Assembly: GCF_001006805.1 (NCBI RefSeq)
Contig: NZ_LN811352.1
Location: forward strand, 61,803 to 125,802
Source: Microvirga massiliensis
GTDB taxonomy: Bacteria > Pseudomonadota > Alphaproteobacteria > Rhizobiales > Beijerinckiaceae
Reading direction: 5' to 3'
DNA: 64,000 nucleotides
In this document: positions 38,434 to 48,386 of the stretch, piece after piece
Layout: every line of letters starts with the position of its first letter
Numbering within the stretch: the stretch's first letter is position 1
Position numbers and translations under genes: made by a program
The notes under the pieces: model-generated
The model's database searches: none
Seen by the model: only the letters and a program-made list of their open reading frames with translations
Told to the model about the DNA's origin: nothing

Positions 38434-39702
38434 ATGAGCAAGGCCGGCGGTAACGACTCAAAGAGCACGCTCTACTGCTCGTTCTGCGGCAAGAGCCAGC
38501 ACGAAGTTCGGAAACTGATCGCAGGGCCGACCGTGTTCATCTGCGATGAGTGCGTCGAGCTGTGCATGGATATCATCCGTGAGGAGTCCAAGTCGTCGCT
38601 GGTGAAGTCCCGGGACGGGGTTCCCACTCCGAAGGAGATTCGCAGGGTCCTGGACGACTACGTGATCGGCCAGGAGCACGCGAAAAAGGTCCTCTCGGTT
38701 GCCGTCCACAACCATTACAAGCGTCTGGCGCATGCCGCGAAGCACAACGACGTCGAGCTCGCCAAGTCGAATATCTTGCTGATCGGGCCTACCGGGTCGG
38801 GTAAGACCCTGCTGGCCCAGACCCTGGCTCGGATCCTCGACGTGCCGTTCACCATGGCGGATGCGACGACCCTGACCGAGGCCGGCTATGTCGGCGAGGA
38901 TGTCGAGAACATCATTCTCAAGCTCCTCCAGGCCTCAGACTACAACGTCGAGCGGGCGCAGCGCGGCATCGTCTACATCGACGAGATCGACAAGATCTCC
39001 CGCAAGTCCGACAACCCGTCCATCACCCGGGATGTCTCGGGCGAGGGCGTCCAGCAGGCGCTCCTCAAGATCATGGAGGGGACAGTCGCATCGGTGCCGC
39101 CTCAGGGGGGGCGGAAGCATCCCCAGCAGGAGTTCCTCCAGGTCGATACGACCAACATCCTGTTTATCTGCGGCGGCGCCTTCGCGGGTCTCGAGCGCAT
39201 CATTTCCGCTCGCGGGAAGGGCACGTCGATCGGCTTCGGAGCGACCGTTCAGGCGCCGGATGACCGGCGGACCGGAGAGGTGTTCAAGCAGGTCGAGCCC
39301 GAGGATCTCCTCAAGTTCGGCCTCATCCCGGAATTCGTCGGCCGCCTGCCGGTGATCGCCACGCTCGAGGACCTCGACGAAAGCGCCCTCAAGCGAATTC
39401 TCCAGGAGCCCAAGAACGCCCTGGTGAAGCAGTACCAGCGCCTGTTCGAGATGGAGAATGTCAGCCTCACCTTCCAGGACGAGGCGCTTTCGATGGTCGC
39501 GCGCAAGGCTATCGAGCGCAAGACCGGTGCCCGCGGCCTGCGGTCGATCATGGAAGGCATCCTGCTCGAGACGATGTACGACCTGCCGGGGCTCGACTCC
39601 GTCGAGCAGGTGGTCATCGGGCCGGAGGTCGTCGAAGGGAAGGCGAAGCCGCTCTTCATCCACGGCGACCGCGCGGACCAGACTGCGAGCGCCAGTGCCT
39701 GA
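38434..39702 (+). CDS. clpX: ATP-dependent Clp protease ATP-binding subunit ClpX
   Basis: A 422-aa AAA+ unfoldase. The N-terminal zinc-binding domain has four cysteines (C15, C18, C37, C40). Walker A GPTGSGKT is at 118-125, Walker B is VYIDEIDKI, and the ClpP-docking IGF loop is seen as SIGFGA. It feeds substrates to ClpP and is essential in many alphaproteobacteria. A 227-bp gap separates it from clpP, enough for its own promoter; no convincing sigma-32 site was found. Confidence 0.98.
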   Translation: MSKAGGNDSKSTLYCSFCGKSQHEVRKLIAGPTVFICDECVELCMDIIREESKSSLVKSRDGVPTPKEIRRVLDDYVIGQEHAKKVLSVAVHNHYKRLAHAAKHNDVELAKSNILLIGPTGSGKTLLAQTLARILDVPFTMADATTLTEAGYVGEDVENIILKLLQASDYNVERAQRGIVYIDEIDKISRKSDNPSITRDVSGEGVQQALLKIMEGTVASVPPQGGRKHPQQEFLQVDTTNILFICGGAFAGLERIISARGKGTSIGFGATVQAPDDRRTGEVFKQVEPEDLLKFGLIPEFVGRLPVIATLEDLDESALKRILQEPKNALVKQYQRLFEMENVSLTFQDEALSMVARKAIERKTGARGLRSIMEGILLETMYDLPGLDSVEQVVIGPEVVEGKAKPLFIHGDRADQTASASA

Positions 39703-39723
39703 GATCCGGGACGGCGTGACCGA

Positions 39724-39761
39724 CCGACCTGCTTTCGTTGGCATGCTTGAAAGCAGGTCGG
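39724..39761. other. 13-bp perfect inverted repeat after clpX
   Basis: CCGACCTGCTTTC and its complement enclose a 12-nt loop, 21 bp past the clpX stop. There is no T-run on either side, so rho-independent termination is doubtful; it may stabilise the clpX mRNA 3' end. Confidence 0.45.
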
Positions 39762-39927
39762 GGCCTCGCCATCTAGTTCCTTGCGGGATTGCCGTCAGCT
39801 CATCCCAGGAGGGGCGGCTCCTCGCACGGAACGCAGCACACAAAAACAGCCTGAGCGTTCCGGTTCACCGTTCGCGTGCCTGCTCTGACGAGGGGAACCG
39901 CGGACGCTGCCAAAAGGATGTCTTTCA

Positions 39928-42354
39928 ATGACACAGTCGAAGCCGCGCCAGCCCGTCGTGCCGGGCTCGACCGGGACTTACGCGGTCCTGCCCCTGCGCG
40001 ACATTGTCGTTTTCCCGCACATGATCGTCCCGCTCTTCGTCGGGCGCGAGAAGTCCATCCGTGCCCTTGAGGAGGTCGTCCGCACCGATCGCCACATTCT
40101 CCTGGCGACCCAGATTGATGCCACGGATGACGATCCGGCCACCGACGCGATCTATCAGGTCGGTACGCTCGCAAGCGTGCTGCAGCTCCTCAAATTGCCG
40201 GATGGCACGGTCAAGGTGCTCGTCGAGGGCGCGAGCCGCGCGAGAGTCAATGCATATACGCGCACCGAGGACTTCTACGAGGCGGAAGCCGTCGCTCTTC
40301 CGGATTCGCTGGGTGACCAGATCGAGGCCGAGGCGCTTGCCCGCTCGGTAGTCTCCGAATTCGAGAACTACGTAAAGCTCAACAAGAAGGTCTCGCCCGA
40401 AGTCGTTTCGGCCGTTACGCAAATCGACGAGCCCGCCAAGCTTGCGGACACGATCGCGTCGCATCTCGCGATCAAGATCGCCGACAAGCAGGCCATACTC
40501 GAGATCCCCACGGTCGCGCAGCGGCTGGAGAAGGTTCTCGGGCTCATGGAGAGCGAGATCTCGGTCCTGCAGGTCGAGAAGCGGATCCGTACCCGCGTGA
40601 AGCGTCAGATGGAGAAGACGCAGCGCGAGTACTACCTCAACGAGCAGATGAAGGCGATCCAGAAGGAGCTCGGGGACGAGGACGGCCGGGACGAACTGGC
40701 TGAGCTCGAGGAGAAGATCGAGAAGACGAAGCTCACGAAGGAAGCCCGCGAAAAGGCAATGGGCGAGCTCAAGAAGCTCCGCCAGATGTCGCCGATGTCG
40801 GCCGAGGCGACCGTCGTCCGCAATTACCTCGACTGGCTGCTCGGGATCCCGTGGGGCCGCCGCTCCAAGATCAAGAAGGATCTGAAAGGGGCGCAGAGCA
40901 TCCTCGACTCGGACCACTACGGCCTGGACAAGGTCAAGGAGCGCATCGTCGAGTACCTTGCCGTTCAGCAGCGCGCGAACAAGCTGACAGGACCGATTCT
41001 CTGCCTCGTCGGCCCGCCCGGCGTCGGCAAGACCTCGCTCGGCAAGTCGATCGCGAAAGCGACGGGACGCGAATTCGTCCGGATGTCGCTCGGCGGTGTT
41101 CGGGACGAGGCCGAGATCCGGGGCCACCGGCGGACCTATATCGGCTCAATGCCCGGCAAGATCATCCAGTCGATGCGCAAGGCGAAGACCGCCAATCCGC
41201 TAATCCTGCTGGATGAGATCGACAAGATGGGCATGGATTTCCGCGGAGATCCGTCGGCTGCATTGCTCGAGGTCCTCGACCCGGAGCAGAACAGCGCCTT
41301 CAACGATCATTACCTCGAGGTCGACTACGACCTCTCGAACGTAATGTTCGTGACGACGGCCAACACGCTGAACATCCCGCCTCCATTACTGGACCGCATG
41401 GAGGTGATCCGGATCGCTGGTTACACGGAGGAGGAGAAGGCGGAGATCGCCCGCACCCATCTCATCCCGTCCGCGATGCAGAAGCATGGGCTGGACACGA
41501 AGGAGTGGTCGATCAGCGATGATGGTCTCATGTTCCTCATCCGGCGCTACACCCGTGAGGCTGGCGTCCGGAATCTCGAACGGGAGCTCGCGAACCTCAT
41601 CCGGAAGGCCGTGAAGGAGATCCTGCTCACTGGGACCAAGCGAGTCGATGTCACGCCGGAAAATCTGCCGGACTTCCTTGGCCCACCGCGCTTCCGCTAC
41701 GGCGAGGTGGAATCCGAGGACATGGTCGGCATGGTGACTGGGCTGGCCTGGACCGAGGTGGGCGGTGAGCTCCTCACGATCGAGGGGATCATGATGCCCG
41801 GCAAGGGCAAGATGACCGTGACCGGAAATCTCCGGGAGGTCATGAAGGAGTCGATTTCGGCCGCAGCCTCGTATGTGCGCTCCCGTGCGATCGACTTCGG
41901 CGTCGAGCCGCCCTTGTTCGACCGGCGGGATATCCACGTCCACGTGCCCGAGGGGGCAACCCCGAAGGATGGACCGTCTGCAGGCATTGCCATGGCGACC
42001 GCAATCGTCTCGGTGATCAGCGGGATTCCGGTTCGGCGTGACGTCGCCATGACCGGCGAGGTCACCCTGCGAGGCCGGGTGCTGCCCATTGGCGGACTCA
42101 AGGAGAAGCTTCTCGCGGCACTCCGCGGCGGGATCAAGAAGGTCCTGATTCCCGAGGAGAATGCGAAGGATCTGGTCGATATCCCGGCAAGCGTGAAGAA
42201 CGGGCTCGAGATCGTTCCCGTAGCCCGGATGGATCAGGTGCTCGAGCACGCGCTCATCCGGATGCCCCAGCGCATCGAGTGGGACGAGGCGTCTGCCCCG
42301 ACCCGTCCAGCGACAGGATCGGATGAGGATTCGGCGTCCGTCGTGGCCCACTGA
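39928..42354 (+). CDS. lon: ATP-dependent protease Lon
   Basis: An 808-aa Lon A protease. The N-terminal substrate domain begins [24 protein letters not shown]; Walker A GPPGVGKT starts at 362; the C-terminal protease domain has the Ser-Lys dyad Ser684 (DGPSAG) and Lys727 (GGLKEK). It degrades misfolded proteins and regulators such as DnaA and CcrM in alphaproteobacteria. A strong terminator follows directly; the hupB gene commonly found downstream in relatives is not there. Confidence 0.98.
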   Translation: MTQSKPRQPVVPGSTGTYAVLPLRDIVVFPHMIVPLFVGREKSIRALEEVVRTDRHILLATQIDATDDDPATDAIYQVGTLASVLQLLKLPDGTVKVLVEGASRARVNAYTRTEDFYEAEAVALPDSLGDQIEAEALARSVVSEFENYVKLNKKVSPEVVSAVTQIDEPAKLADTIASHLAIKIADKQAILEIPTVAQRLEKVLGLMESEISVLQVEKRIRTRVKRQMEKTQREYYLNEQMKAIQKELGDEDGRDELAELEEKIEKTKLTKEAREKAMGELKKLRQMSPMSAEATVVRNYLDWLLGIPWGRRSKIKKDLKGAQSILDSDHYGLDKVKERIVEYLAVQQRANKLTGPILCLVGPPGVGKTSLGKSIAKATGREFVRMSLGGVRDEAEIRGHRRTYIGSMPGKIIQSMRKAKTANPLILLDEIDKMGMDFRGDPSAALLEVLDPEQNSAFNDHYLEVDYDLSNVMFVTTANTLNIPPPLLDRMEVIRIAGYTEEEKAEIARTHLIPSAMQKHGLDTKEWSISDDGLMFLIRRYTREAGVRNLERELANLIRKAVKEILLTGTKRVDVTPENLPDFLGPPRFRYGEVESEDMVGMVTGLAWTEVGGELLTIEGIMMPGKGKMTVTGNLREVMKESISAAASYVRSRAIDFGVEPPLFDRRDIHVHVPEGATPKDGPSAGIAMATAIVSVISGIPVRRDVAMTGEVTLRGRVLPIGGLKEKLLAALRGGIKKVLIPEENAKDLVDIPASVKNGLEIVPVARMDQVLEHALIRMPQRIEWDEASAPTRPATGSDEDSASVVAH

Positions 42355-42376
42355 TCCGCACCTGCCTAAGTCAGTC

Positions 42377-42409
42377 GAGCCCTCGGGTAGCTCCCGAGGG
42401 CTCTTTTTT
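42377..42409 (+). terminator. Rho-independent terminator of lon
   Basis: An 11-bp perfect stem GAGCCCTCGGG/CCCGAGGGCTC with a 5-nt loop, followed by six T, 23 bp after the lon stop codon. Confidence 0.95.
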
Positions 42410-42582
42410 GCGCATTTGCTCGAACGCCGGATCCATCTTGCCCGGCGCGCAGGAAATTCGAAGCCGAACGATTTGGGACACCTGACAGGCGGCGCTCTGG
42501 CGCAGGGCTGGGTTACCTGCAGAGCAATCGAAACAAGACGGCGCTTGCTTTGTCGGGGTTCTATTTCTATGTCCCCATTACC

Positions 42583-42658
42583 GGGCGGTTAGCTCAGCCG
42601 GTAGAGCATCTCGTTTACACCGAGAGGGTCGGCGGTTCGATCCCGTCACCGCCCACCA
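42583..42658 (+). tRNA. tRNA-Val (TAC)
   Basis: A 76-nt tRNA with acceptor stem GGGCGGT/ACCGCCC, D-loop AGCTCAGCCGGTAGAGC, anticodon loop TTTACAC (TAC), T-loop TTCGATC and encoded CCA. Followed 87 bp later by tRNA-Asp. Confidence 0.97.
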
Positions 42659-42745
42659 GACAACTTCGGATAGGTCGCGTCGTCCGCTTGACACCTCGAA
42701 GTCGTCTGCTTAATGGACCGCATCGCCGTCGAGGCGATTGCCAAC

Positions 42746-42822
42746 GCGGGCGTAGCTCAGTCGGTTAGAGTGCCGGCCTGTCACGCCGGAGGTCGCGGGT
42801 TCGAGCCCCGTCGCCCGCGCCA
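42746..42822 (+). tRNA. tRNA-Asp (GTC)
   Basis: A 77-nt tRNA with acceptor stem GCGGGCG/CGCCCGC, anticodon loop CTGTCAC (GTC), T-loop TTCGAGC, discriminator G and encoded CCA. The tRNA-Val/tRNA-Asp pair before nuoA is usual in Hyphomicrobiales. Confidence 0.97.
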
Positions 42823-43125
42823 TTGGCTCCTCGTCCCGGAAATCGGGATACAACTCCCGGTGCATCTTTTACCGTAGCAGCACGTGTTCCGAGCAAAGGG
42901 ACGAGCCGGATCCGGAAAAGGCTGCATTCCGCGTCAAAGCGAGGGAATCCCTGCCGGAATGGGGCCAAGGGCGTTGCGCAACCCTTGTCAGGGGAGGGAT
43001 GCTCGGCTAATCCTCCCGCCGCATCCTCCGATTTGTCGCGGGTTCTTTTGACGGCACCCGAGGCAGCATAAATCAGGGTCTGCCGGTCGGCGAAGCTCGC
43101 CGCTCCGTCCCCCTCCAGGTGTGGC
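42823..43125. other. Upstream region of the nuo operon, no gene
   Basis: This 303-bp spacer must contain the nuo promoter. A TTGACG (43048) with CATAAA 13 bp on is too closely spaced to be convincing. No terminator hairpin for the tRNA pair and no short gene was recognised. Confidence 0.5.
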
Positions 43126-43491
43126 ATGCCCGATCTTCTTGTCGACTATCTGCCGCTCGTCATCTTCATCGGCATTTCGCTGCTCATCGGGGTAGCGCTT
43201 CTCGTCGCCCCCTTCCTGGTCGCCTACCGCAACCCGGACACTGAAAAGCTATCGGCCTACGAGTGCGGCTTCAACGCATTCGACGACGCGCGAATGAAGT
43301 TCGACGTGAGATTCTACCTTGTCGCCATTCTCTTCATCATTTTCGATCTCGAGGTCGCCTTTCTGTTCCCATGGGCCATCACATTCGGTGGGCTTGGGTG
43401 GTTCGGTTTCTGGTCGATGATGATCTTCCTGGCCGTTCTCACGATCGGCTTCGTCTACGAATGGAAAAAGGGAGCGCTCGAATGGGACTGA
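43126..43491 (+). CDS. nuoA: NADH-quinone oxidoreductase subunit A
   Basis: A 121-aa complex I membrane subunit with three transmembrane helices (about 8-31, 66-87 and 93-115). The conserved loop between the first two contains [28 protein letters not shown], including the Cys residue (ND3-loop equivalent) near the quinone cavity. It opens the complete nuoA-N operon and overlaps nuoB by 10 bp. Confidence 0.96.
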   Translation: MPDLLVDYLPLVIFIGISLLIGVALLVAPFLVAYRNPDTEKLSAYECGFNAFDDARMKFDVRFYLVAILFIIFDLEVAFLFPWAITFGGLGWFGFWSMMIFLAVLTIGFVYEWKKGALEWD

Positions 43492-44066
43492 TCGCGAACT
43501 CCCAATCCCGTGTGATCGCCCCGCAGCCCGAAGACGCAATTGATCCTGTTACGGGCAAACGGGTTGGCGAGACTGACCCTTTTTTCGCGAATGTCAGCGA
43601 CGAGCTCGCCGACAAGGGCTTTCTCGTCACGAGCACGGAAGACCTGATCACTTGGGCGCGCACCGGGTCGCTCATGTGGATGACCTTCGGCCTCGCATGC
43701 TGCGCCGTCGAGATGATGCAGATGTCGATGCCACGCTACGATGCGGAGCGCTTCGGGTTTGCTCCACGGGCCAGCCCGCGGCAGTCGGATGTCATGATCG
43801 TTGCCGGCACGCTCACGAACAAGATGGCGCCTGCTCTGCGCAAGGTCTACGACCAGATGCCCGAGCCGCGCTACGTGATTTCGATGGGCTCCTGCGCCAA
43901 CGGCGGTGGCTACTATCACTACTCGTATTCCGTGGTCCGCGGCTGCGACCGCGTAGTCCCGGTTGATATCTACGTGCCCGGGTGTCCACCCACAGCCGAG
44001 GCTTTGCTGTATGGCGTTCTGCTTCTCCAGAAGAAGATTCGCCGGACCGGCACGATCGAGCGTTGA
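43482..44066 (+). CDS. nuoB: NADH-quinone oxidoreductase subunit B
   Basis: A 194-aa peripheral-arm subunit carrying iron-sulfur cluster N2, the last electron donor before quinone. The ligands are visible: the tandem cysteines in GLACCAVEM (around 67-68), GSCANGGG and VPGCPPTAE. The real start is ATG 43482 (MGLIANSQS), overlapping nuoA by 10 bp; the longer open frame within nuoA is spurious. Confidence 0.97.
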   Translation: MGLIANSQSRVIAPQPEDAIDPVTGKRVGETDPFFANVSDELADKGFLVTSTEDLITWARTGSLMWMTFGLACCAVEMMQMSMPRYDAERFGFAPRASPRQSDVMIVAGTLTNKMAPALRKVYDQMPEPRYVISMGSCANGGGYYHYSYSVVRGCDRVVPVDIYVPGCPPTAEALLYGVLLLQKKIRRTGTIER

Positions 44067-44077
44067 GCAGGTCCGAC

Positions 44078-44686
44078 ATGAACGCTGATCTTCAGGATCT
44101 CGGCGATTACATCGTCAGCTCGCTTCCCGGCGCGGCAACGCAGGCGGTCGTGAGCTTCGGCGAGCTCACGATTCTCGCCGAGGCGAAGGAGATCGTCCGG
44201 GTCGTGACCTTCCTGCGCGACGATGCGCGATGCCGCTTCGTGTGCTTCATCGACGTGTGCGGAGCGGACTATCCCGGTCGAGATCTGCGGTTCGACGTCG
44301 TGTACCATTTCCTCTCGCCGAGTCATAACTTGCGCGTGCGCGTCAAGGTGCAGGCGGATGAGGTCACGCCGGTGCCGTCGATCGTGTCCGTCTTTCCGGC
44401 GGCGAACTGGTTTGAGCGGGAAGCGTACGACCTCTATGGAATCCAGTTTTCCGGGCATCCCGATCTGCGGCGCATTCTCACCGATTACGGGTTCGAGGGC
44501 TTTCCGCTCCGCAAGGACTTCCCGCTGACCGGCTTCGTGGAGGTTCGTTACGACGATGCGCAGCGTCGCGTCGTCTATGAGCCAGTGCGGCTCACTCAGG
44601 AATTCCGCAATTTCGACTTCCTGTCTCCATGGGAAGGCACGGACTACGTGCTGCCCGGCGACGAGAAGTCCAAGACCTCTCCCTGA
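44078..44686 (+). CDS. nuoC: NADH-quinone oxidoreductase subunit C
   Basis: A 202-aa 30-kDa-type subunit, separate from NuoD (not fused as in E. coli). The signature [42 protein letters not shown] block is present around 110-150. The N-terminal part (about 1-90) is the less conserved alpha/beta domain. It starts 11 bp after nuoB. Confidence 0.96.
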   Translation: MNADLQDLGDYIVSSLPGAATQAVVSFGELTILAEAKEIVRVVTFLRDDARCRFVCFIDVCGADYPGRDLRFDVVYHFLSPSHNLRVRVKVQADEVTPVPSIVSVFPAANWFEREAYDLYGIQFSGHPDLRRILTDYGFEGFPLRKDFPLTGFVEVRYDDAQRRVVYEPVRLTQEFRNFDFLSPWEGTDYVLPGDEKSKTSP

Positions 44687-44704
44687 GAGGGGCTGGGGCT
44701 GCCC

Positions 44705-45895
44705 ATGGGCGAACACAATATCCGGAACTTCTCGATTAACTTCGGCCCGCAGCACCCGGCGGCGCACGGAGTGCTCCGGCTCATTCTCGAACTCGATGGC
44801 GAGATCGTCGAGCGCGTCGATCCGCATATCGGCTTGCTCCACCGAGGGACCGAGAAGCTGATCGAGTACAAGACCTATCTGCAGGATGTGCCTTACTTCG
44901 ATCGGCTCGACTACGTCGCGCCGATGAACCAGGAGCATGCTTTCTGCCTCGCAATCGAGCGACTCCTCGGAATCGAAGTTCCGAAACGCGCACAGCTCAT
45001 TCGCGTGCTGTATCTCGAGATCGGTCGTTTGCTCTCGCACCTCCTGAACGTCACGACCCAAGCCATGGACGTGGGTGCGCTGACACCTCCTCTTTGGGGT
45101 TTCGAAGAGCGTGAGAAGCTCATGGTCTTCTATGAGCGCGCCTCTGGAGCGCGCATGCACGCCAATTACGTCCGTCCAGGCGGCGTGCATCAGGACCTGC
45201 CGCCCGATCTAATCGATGACATCTGGGAATTCTGCGATCCATTTCTCCAGGTTCTAGATGACCTCGACGGACTCGTGATCGGAAACCGAATCTTTAAGCA
45301 GCGCAACGTCGATATCGGCGTCGTCTCGCTCGAGGATTGCTGGCGCTGGGGCTTTTCCGGCGTGATGGTCCGCGGCTCCGGCGCCGCGTGGGATCTCCGC
45401 AAGGCGCAGCCCTACGAATGTTACGAGGAGTTGGAGTTTGACATTCCGGTCGGACGCAACGGGGACAACTACGACCGGCAGGTCATCCGTATGGAGGAGA
45501 TGCGCCAGAGCGTGCGCATCATGAAGCAATGTCTCGAGCGCTTGCGCTCGCCGGCAGGCCAGGGCCCCGTCACGACGATGGACGGGAAAGTCGCTCCTCC
45601 ATCCCGGGGTGACATGAAGCGCTCGATGGAAGCGCTCATCCACCACTTCAAGCTCTACACGGAAGGATTCCACGTGCCGGCCGGTGAGGTATATGCGGCG
45701 GTGGAAGCCCCGAAGGGTGAGTTCGGGGTGTATCTCGTGTCGGACGGCACGAACAAACCCTATCGCTGCAAGATCCGGGCGCCCGGTTTCGCCCACCTCC
45801 AGGCGATGGACTTCATGTGCCGCGGGCACATGCTTGCAGACGTATCCGCGGTTCTCGGTTCGCTGGATATCGTGTTCGGCGAAGTGGATCGCTAA
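44705..45895 (+). CDS. nuoD: NADH-quinone oxidoreductase subunit D
   Basis: A 396-aa 49-kDa-type subunit that forms the quinone-binding cavity with Nuo[14 protein letters not shown] near residue 16 includes the His-rich loop contacting quinone, [15 protein letters not shown] follows, and the C-terminus ends DIVFGEVDR. Length is typical for alphaproteobacteria. Confidence 0.97.
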   Translation: MGEHNIRNFSINFGPQHPAAHGVLRLILELDGEIVERVDPHIGLLHRGTEKLIEYKTYLQDVPYFDRLDYVAPMNQEHAFCLAIERLLGIEVPKRAQLIRVLYLEIGRLLSHLLNVTTQAMDVGALTPPLWGFEEREKLMVFYERASGARMHANYVRPGGVHQDLPPDLIDDIWEFCDPFLQVLDDLDGLVIGNRIFKQRNVDIGVVSLEDCWRWGFSGVMVRGSGAAWDLRKAQPYECYEELEFDIPVGRNGDNYDRQVIRMEEMRQSVRIMKQCLERLRSPAGQGPVTTMDGKVAPPSRGDMKRSMEALIHHFKLYTEGFHVPAGEVYAAVEAPKGEFGVYLVSDGTNKPYRCKIRAPGFAHLQAMDFMCRGHMLADVSAVLGSLDIVFGEVDR

Positions 45896-45984
45896 GGCGA
45901 CAACAGGGCAGGGGGTTCACCTGCTCGGCGTTATGATGATCGCGCATGTCGGGTCGGGTCCAAGGCGCGACGAGGAGAGTTGGA

Positions 45985-47043
45985 ATGGCCGTCCGTAAGC
46001 TCGCTCCACCGGAGTTGCAGCCTGCGAGCTTCGACTTTACGTCGGAGAACGAGGCCTTCGCGGAGCGGGAGATTGCAAAATACCCGCCAGGCCGTCAGGC
46101 ATCGGCCGTGATCGCTCTGCTCGGGCGCGCTCAGGAACAGTGCGGCGGATGGCTGCCGCAGAAGGCGATCGAGGCCGTGGCTGACCGGCTCGGGATGGCT
46201 CCGATCCGGGTCATGGAGGTCGCCACCTTCTACACGATGTTCAACCTCGACCCAGTCGGGCGCTACTTCGTCCAGTTCTGCGGGACGACACCCTGCGCGT
46301 TGCGCGGCGCCGGCGAGATCAAGAAGGTTCTCGAGCGCCGGATCGGAGCGGAGCGGCACATCTCTTCCGATGGGCTCTTCTCCTGGCTCGAGGTCGAGTG
46401 CCTTGGGGCTTGCTGTAATGCCCCCATGGTGCAGATCAACGACGACTATTACGAGGATCTCACGCCGGAGAACTTCGAGAAGCTGCTCGACGATCTGGCC
46501 GCCGGCCGGCCGGTGAAGCCCGGCTCGCAGATCGGCCGGCGTTCGTCCGAGCCGGAAGGTGCCGTGAATACTCTGCAGGATCCTGCGCTCTTCGACGGCT
46601 CGCTCGTCGGCGCTTGGCGCAAGCGGTTCGAAGAGGAGGCTCTGAAGGTCGTCACCGACGAAGCGGCCACCGAAGTCGCATCGCTGCCCGAGGAGAGCAA
46701 GGCAGCAAAGCCCCCGGCAGGGCGCGCCATCGAGTCGGATGCCGCCGACACACCGGCGAAACGAGCCAAGGAAGGCGAGACTCCCGTCCGGGCTTCCGAG
46801 CAGAAGCGCGCGTCCAGCCGTTCGCGGGCGACCGCCAGCAAAAGCAAGAAAACGGACGAGCCAGTATCTCCTCCCCAGAGCGGAAAGTCCTACGTCGCCA
46901 CGCCAAGCGACCCCGCCGAGGGGCGGGCGGTTTCCAAATCTGCCACGACCCCTGTGGCCGGAACGCCGCCCTCCGAGGGCGGAAAGCGCGACGGGAGCGA
47001 AAGCAAGCCCGACGTTCCTGTCAAAGAGAACAAGACGCCCTGA
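45985..47043 (+). CDS. nuoE: NADH-quinone oxidoreductase subunit E with long disordered C-terminal extension
   Basis: A 352-aa subunit. Residues 1-170 are the thioredoxin-like 2Fe-2S domain binding cluster N1a, with ligands in CGTTPC (about 98-103) and CLGACC (about 139-144). Residues about 185-352 are a low-complexity tail rich in Lys, Ala, Ser, Pro and Glu, absent from the roughly 166-aa E. coli NuoE. Longer NuoE proteins are usual in Hyphomicrobiales, but the tail's role is unknown. ATG 45985 has GAGGAG 7 nt upstream; an in-frame start at 45946 is less likely. Confidence 0.95.
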   Translation: MAVRKLAPPELQPASFDFTSENEAFAEREIAKYPPGRQASAVIALLGRAQEQCGGWLPQKAIEAVADRLGMAPIRVMEVATFYTMFNLDPVGRYFVQFCGTTPCALRGAGEIKKVLERRIGAERHISSDGLFSWLEVECLGACCNAPMVQINDDYYEDLTPENFEKLLDDLAAGRPVKPGSQIGRRSSEPEGAVNTLQDPALFDGSLVGAWRKRFEEEALKVVTDEAATEVASLPEESKAAKPPAGRAIESDAADTPAKRAKEGETPVRASEQKRASSRSRATASKSKKTDEPVSPPQSGKSYVATPSDPAEGRAVSKSATTPVAGTPPSEGGKRDGSESKPDVPVKENKTP

Positions 47044-47057
47044 CGGGGTGAATCACG

Positions 47058-48359
47058 ATGTTGCAAGACCGCGACCGCATCTTCACGAACCTCTACGGGT
47101 TCCACTCTCCCGGACTGGACGCGGCGCGCATGCGCGGCGCATGGGACGGAACGAAGTTTCTGCTCGAGAAGGGGCGGGACTGGATCATCGACGAGATGAA
47201 AAAGTCCGGGCTCCGGGGTCGGGGAGGCGCCGGCTTCCCGACCGGGCTCAAGTGGTCCTTCATGCCGAAGCAGTCCGATGGCCGGCCGCATTACCTCGTG
47301 GTGAATGCCGACGAGTCGGAGCCGGGCACCTGCAAGGACAGGGAGATCATGCGGCACGATCCGCACCTCCTGATCGAGGGCTGCCTCATCGCCTCCTTCG
47401 CGATGGGAGCTCACGCCGCCTATATCTACATCCGCGGCGAGTATGTCGCCGAACGCAAGGCGCTCCAGCGCGCTGTCGATGAGGCCTATGAGGCAAAGCT
47501 CATCGGCAAGGACAACGTCCACGGATATCCGTTCGACCTCTACGTCCACCAAGGCGCTGGAGCGTATATCTGCGGAGAAGAGACCGCGCTGCTCGAGAGC
47601 CTCGAAGGCAAGAAGGGCATGCCGCGCCTCAAGCCGCCGTTCCCTGCGAATATGGGACTCTATGGCTGCCCGACGACCGTCAACAACGTCGAGTCGATCG
47701 CCGTTGCGGGCACCATCCTGCGCCGCGGCGGAGCGTGGTTCGCGGGAATCGGACGGCCCAACAACACCGGAACAAAGTTGTTCTGCGTATCGGGCCACGT
47801 GAACAAGCCCTGCAACGTGGAAGAGGAGCTCGGCCTGACATTCCGCGAACTGATCGATCGTCATTGCGGCGGCATTCGCGGCGGCTGGGACAATCTGCTC
47901 GCGGTCATTCCCGGAGGATCGTCGGTCCCGCTCGTTCCAGCCGAGCAGATCATCGATGCGCATATGGATTTCGACACGCTCCGGAACCTGAGATCGGGTC
48001 TCGGAACTGCTGCGGTGATCGTGATGGACAAGTCCACAGACGTGATCCGCGCCATCGCCCGCATCTCGTATTTCTACAAGCACGAGTCCTGTGGGCAGTG
48101 TACGCCGTGCCGCGAGGGGACCGGCTGGATGTGGCGAGTCGTGCAGCGCATGGCAGAGGGGCGTGCCCAGAAACGCGAAATCGACATGCTTCTCGAAGTA
48201 TCGACGCAGGTCGAAGGTCACACGATCTGCGCCCTCGGCGACGCGGCCGCCTGGCCCGTACAGGGCCTGATTCGCCACTTTCGGCACGAGATCGAGAAGC
48301 GCATCGACGACTATGCCGCCAACCCCAACCTCGAAGCCATTCCCATGGCGGCAGAGTAG
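47058..48359 (+). CDS. nuoF: NADH-quinone oxidoreductase subunit F (NADH-binding)
   Basis: A 433-aa subunit where NADH is oxidised. The FMN/NADH site is [16 protein letters not shown] (about 53-68), and the N3 4Fe-4S ligands lie in [11 protein letters not shown] (about 350-360) with a fourth Cys in CALGDAA. Start ATG 47058 is 14 bp after nuoE. Confidence 0.97.
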   Translation: MLQDRDRIFTNLYGFHSPGLDAARMRGAWDGTKFLLEKGRDWIIDEMKKSGLRGRGGAGFPTGLKWSFMPKQSDGRPHYLVVNADESEPGTCKDREIMRHDPHLLIEGCLIASFAMGAHAAYIYIRGEYVAERKALQRAVDEAYEAKLIGKDNVHGYPFDLYVHQGAGAYICGEETALLESLEGKKGMPRLKPPFPANMGLYGCPTTVNNVESIAVAGTILRRGGAWFAGIGRPNNTGTKLFCVSGHVNKPCNVEEELGLTFRELIDRHCGGIRGGWDNLLAVIPGGSSVPLVPAEQIIDAHMDFDTLRNLRSGLGTAAVIVMDKSTDVIRAIARISYFYKHESCGQCTPCREGTGWMWRVVQRMAEGRAQKREIDMLLEVSTQVEGHTICALGDAAAWPVQGLIRHFRHEIEKRIDDYAANPNLEAIPMAAE

Positions 48360-48386
48360 AGCGGCAGGACCGAAGGCCAGATTGCA

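Noticed and set aside
39925..41127. Minus-strand open frame opposite lon
   Set aside because: Leu/Asp-rich antisense composition typical of shadows; lon is certain on the plus strand.
43048..43073. TTGACG...CATAAA as nuo promoter
   Set aside because: Spacer of 13 bp is too short for sigma-70; no better pair was seen, so no promoter is claimed.
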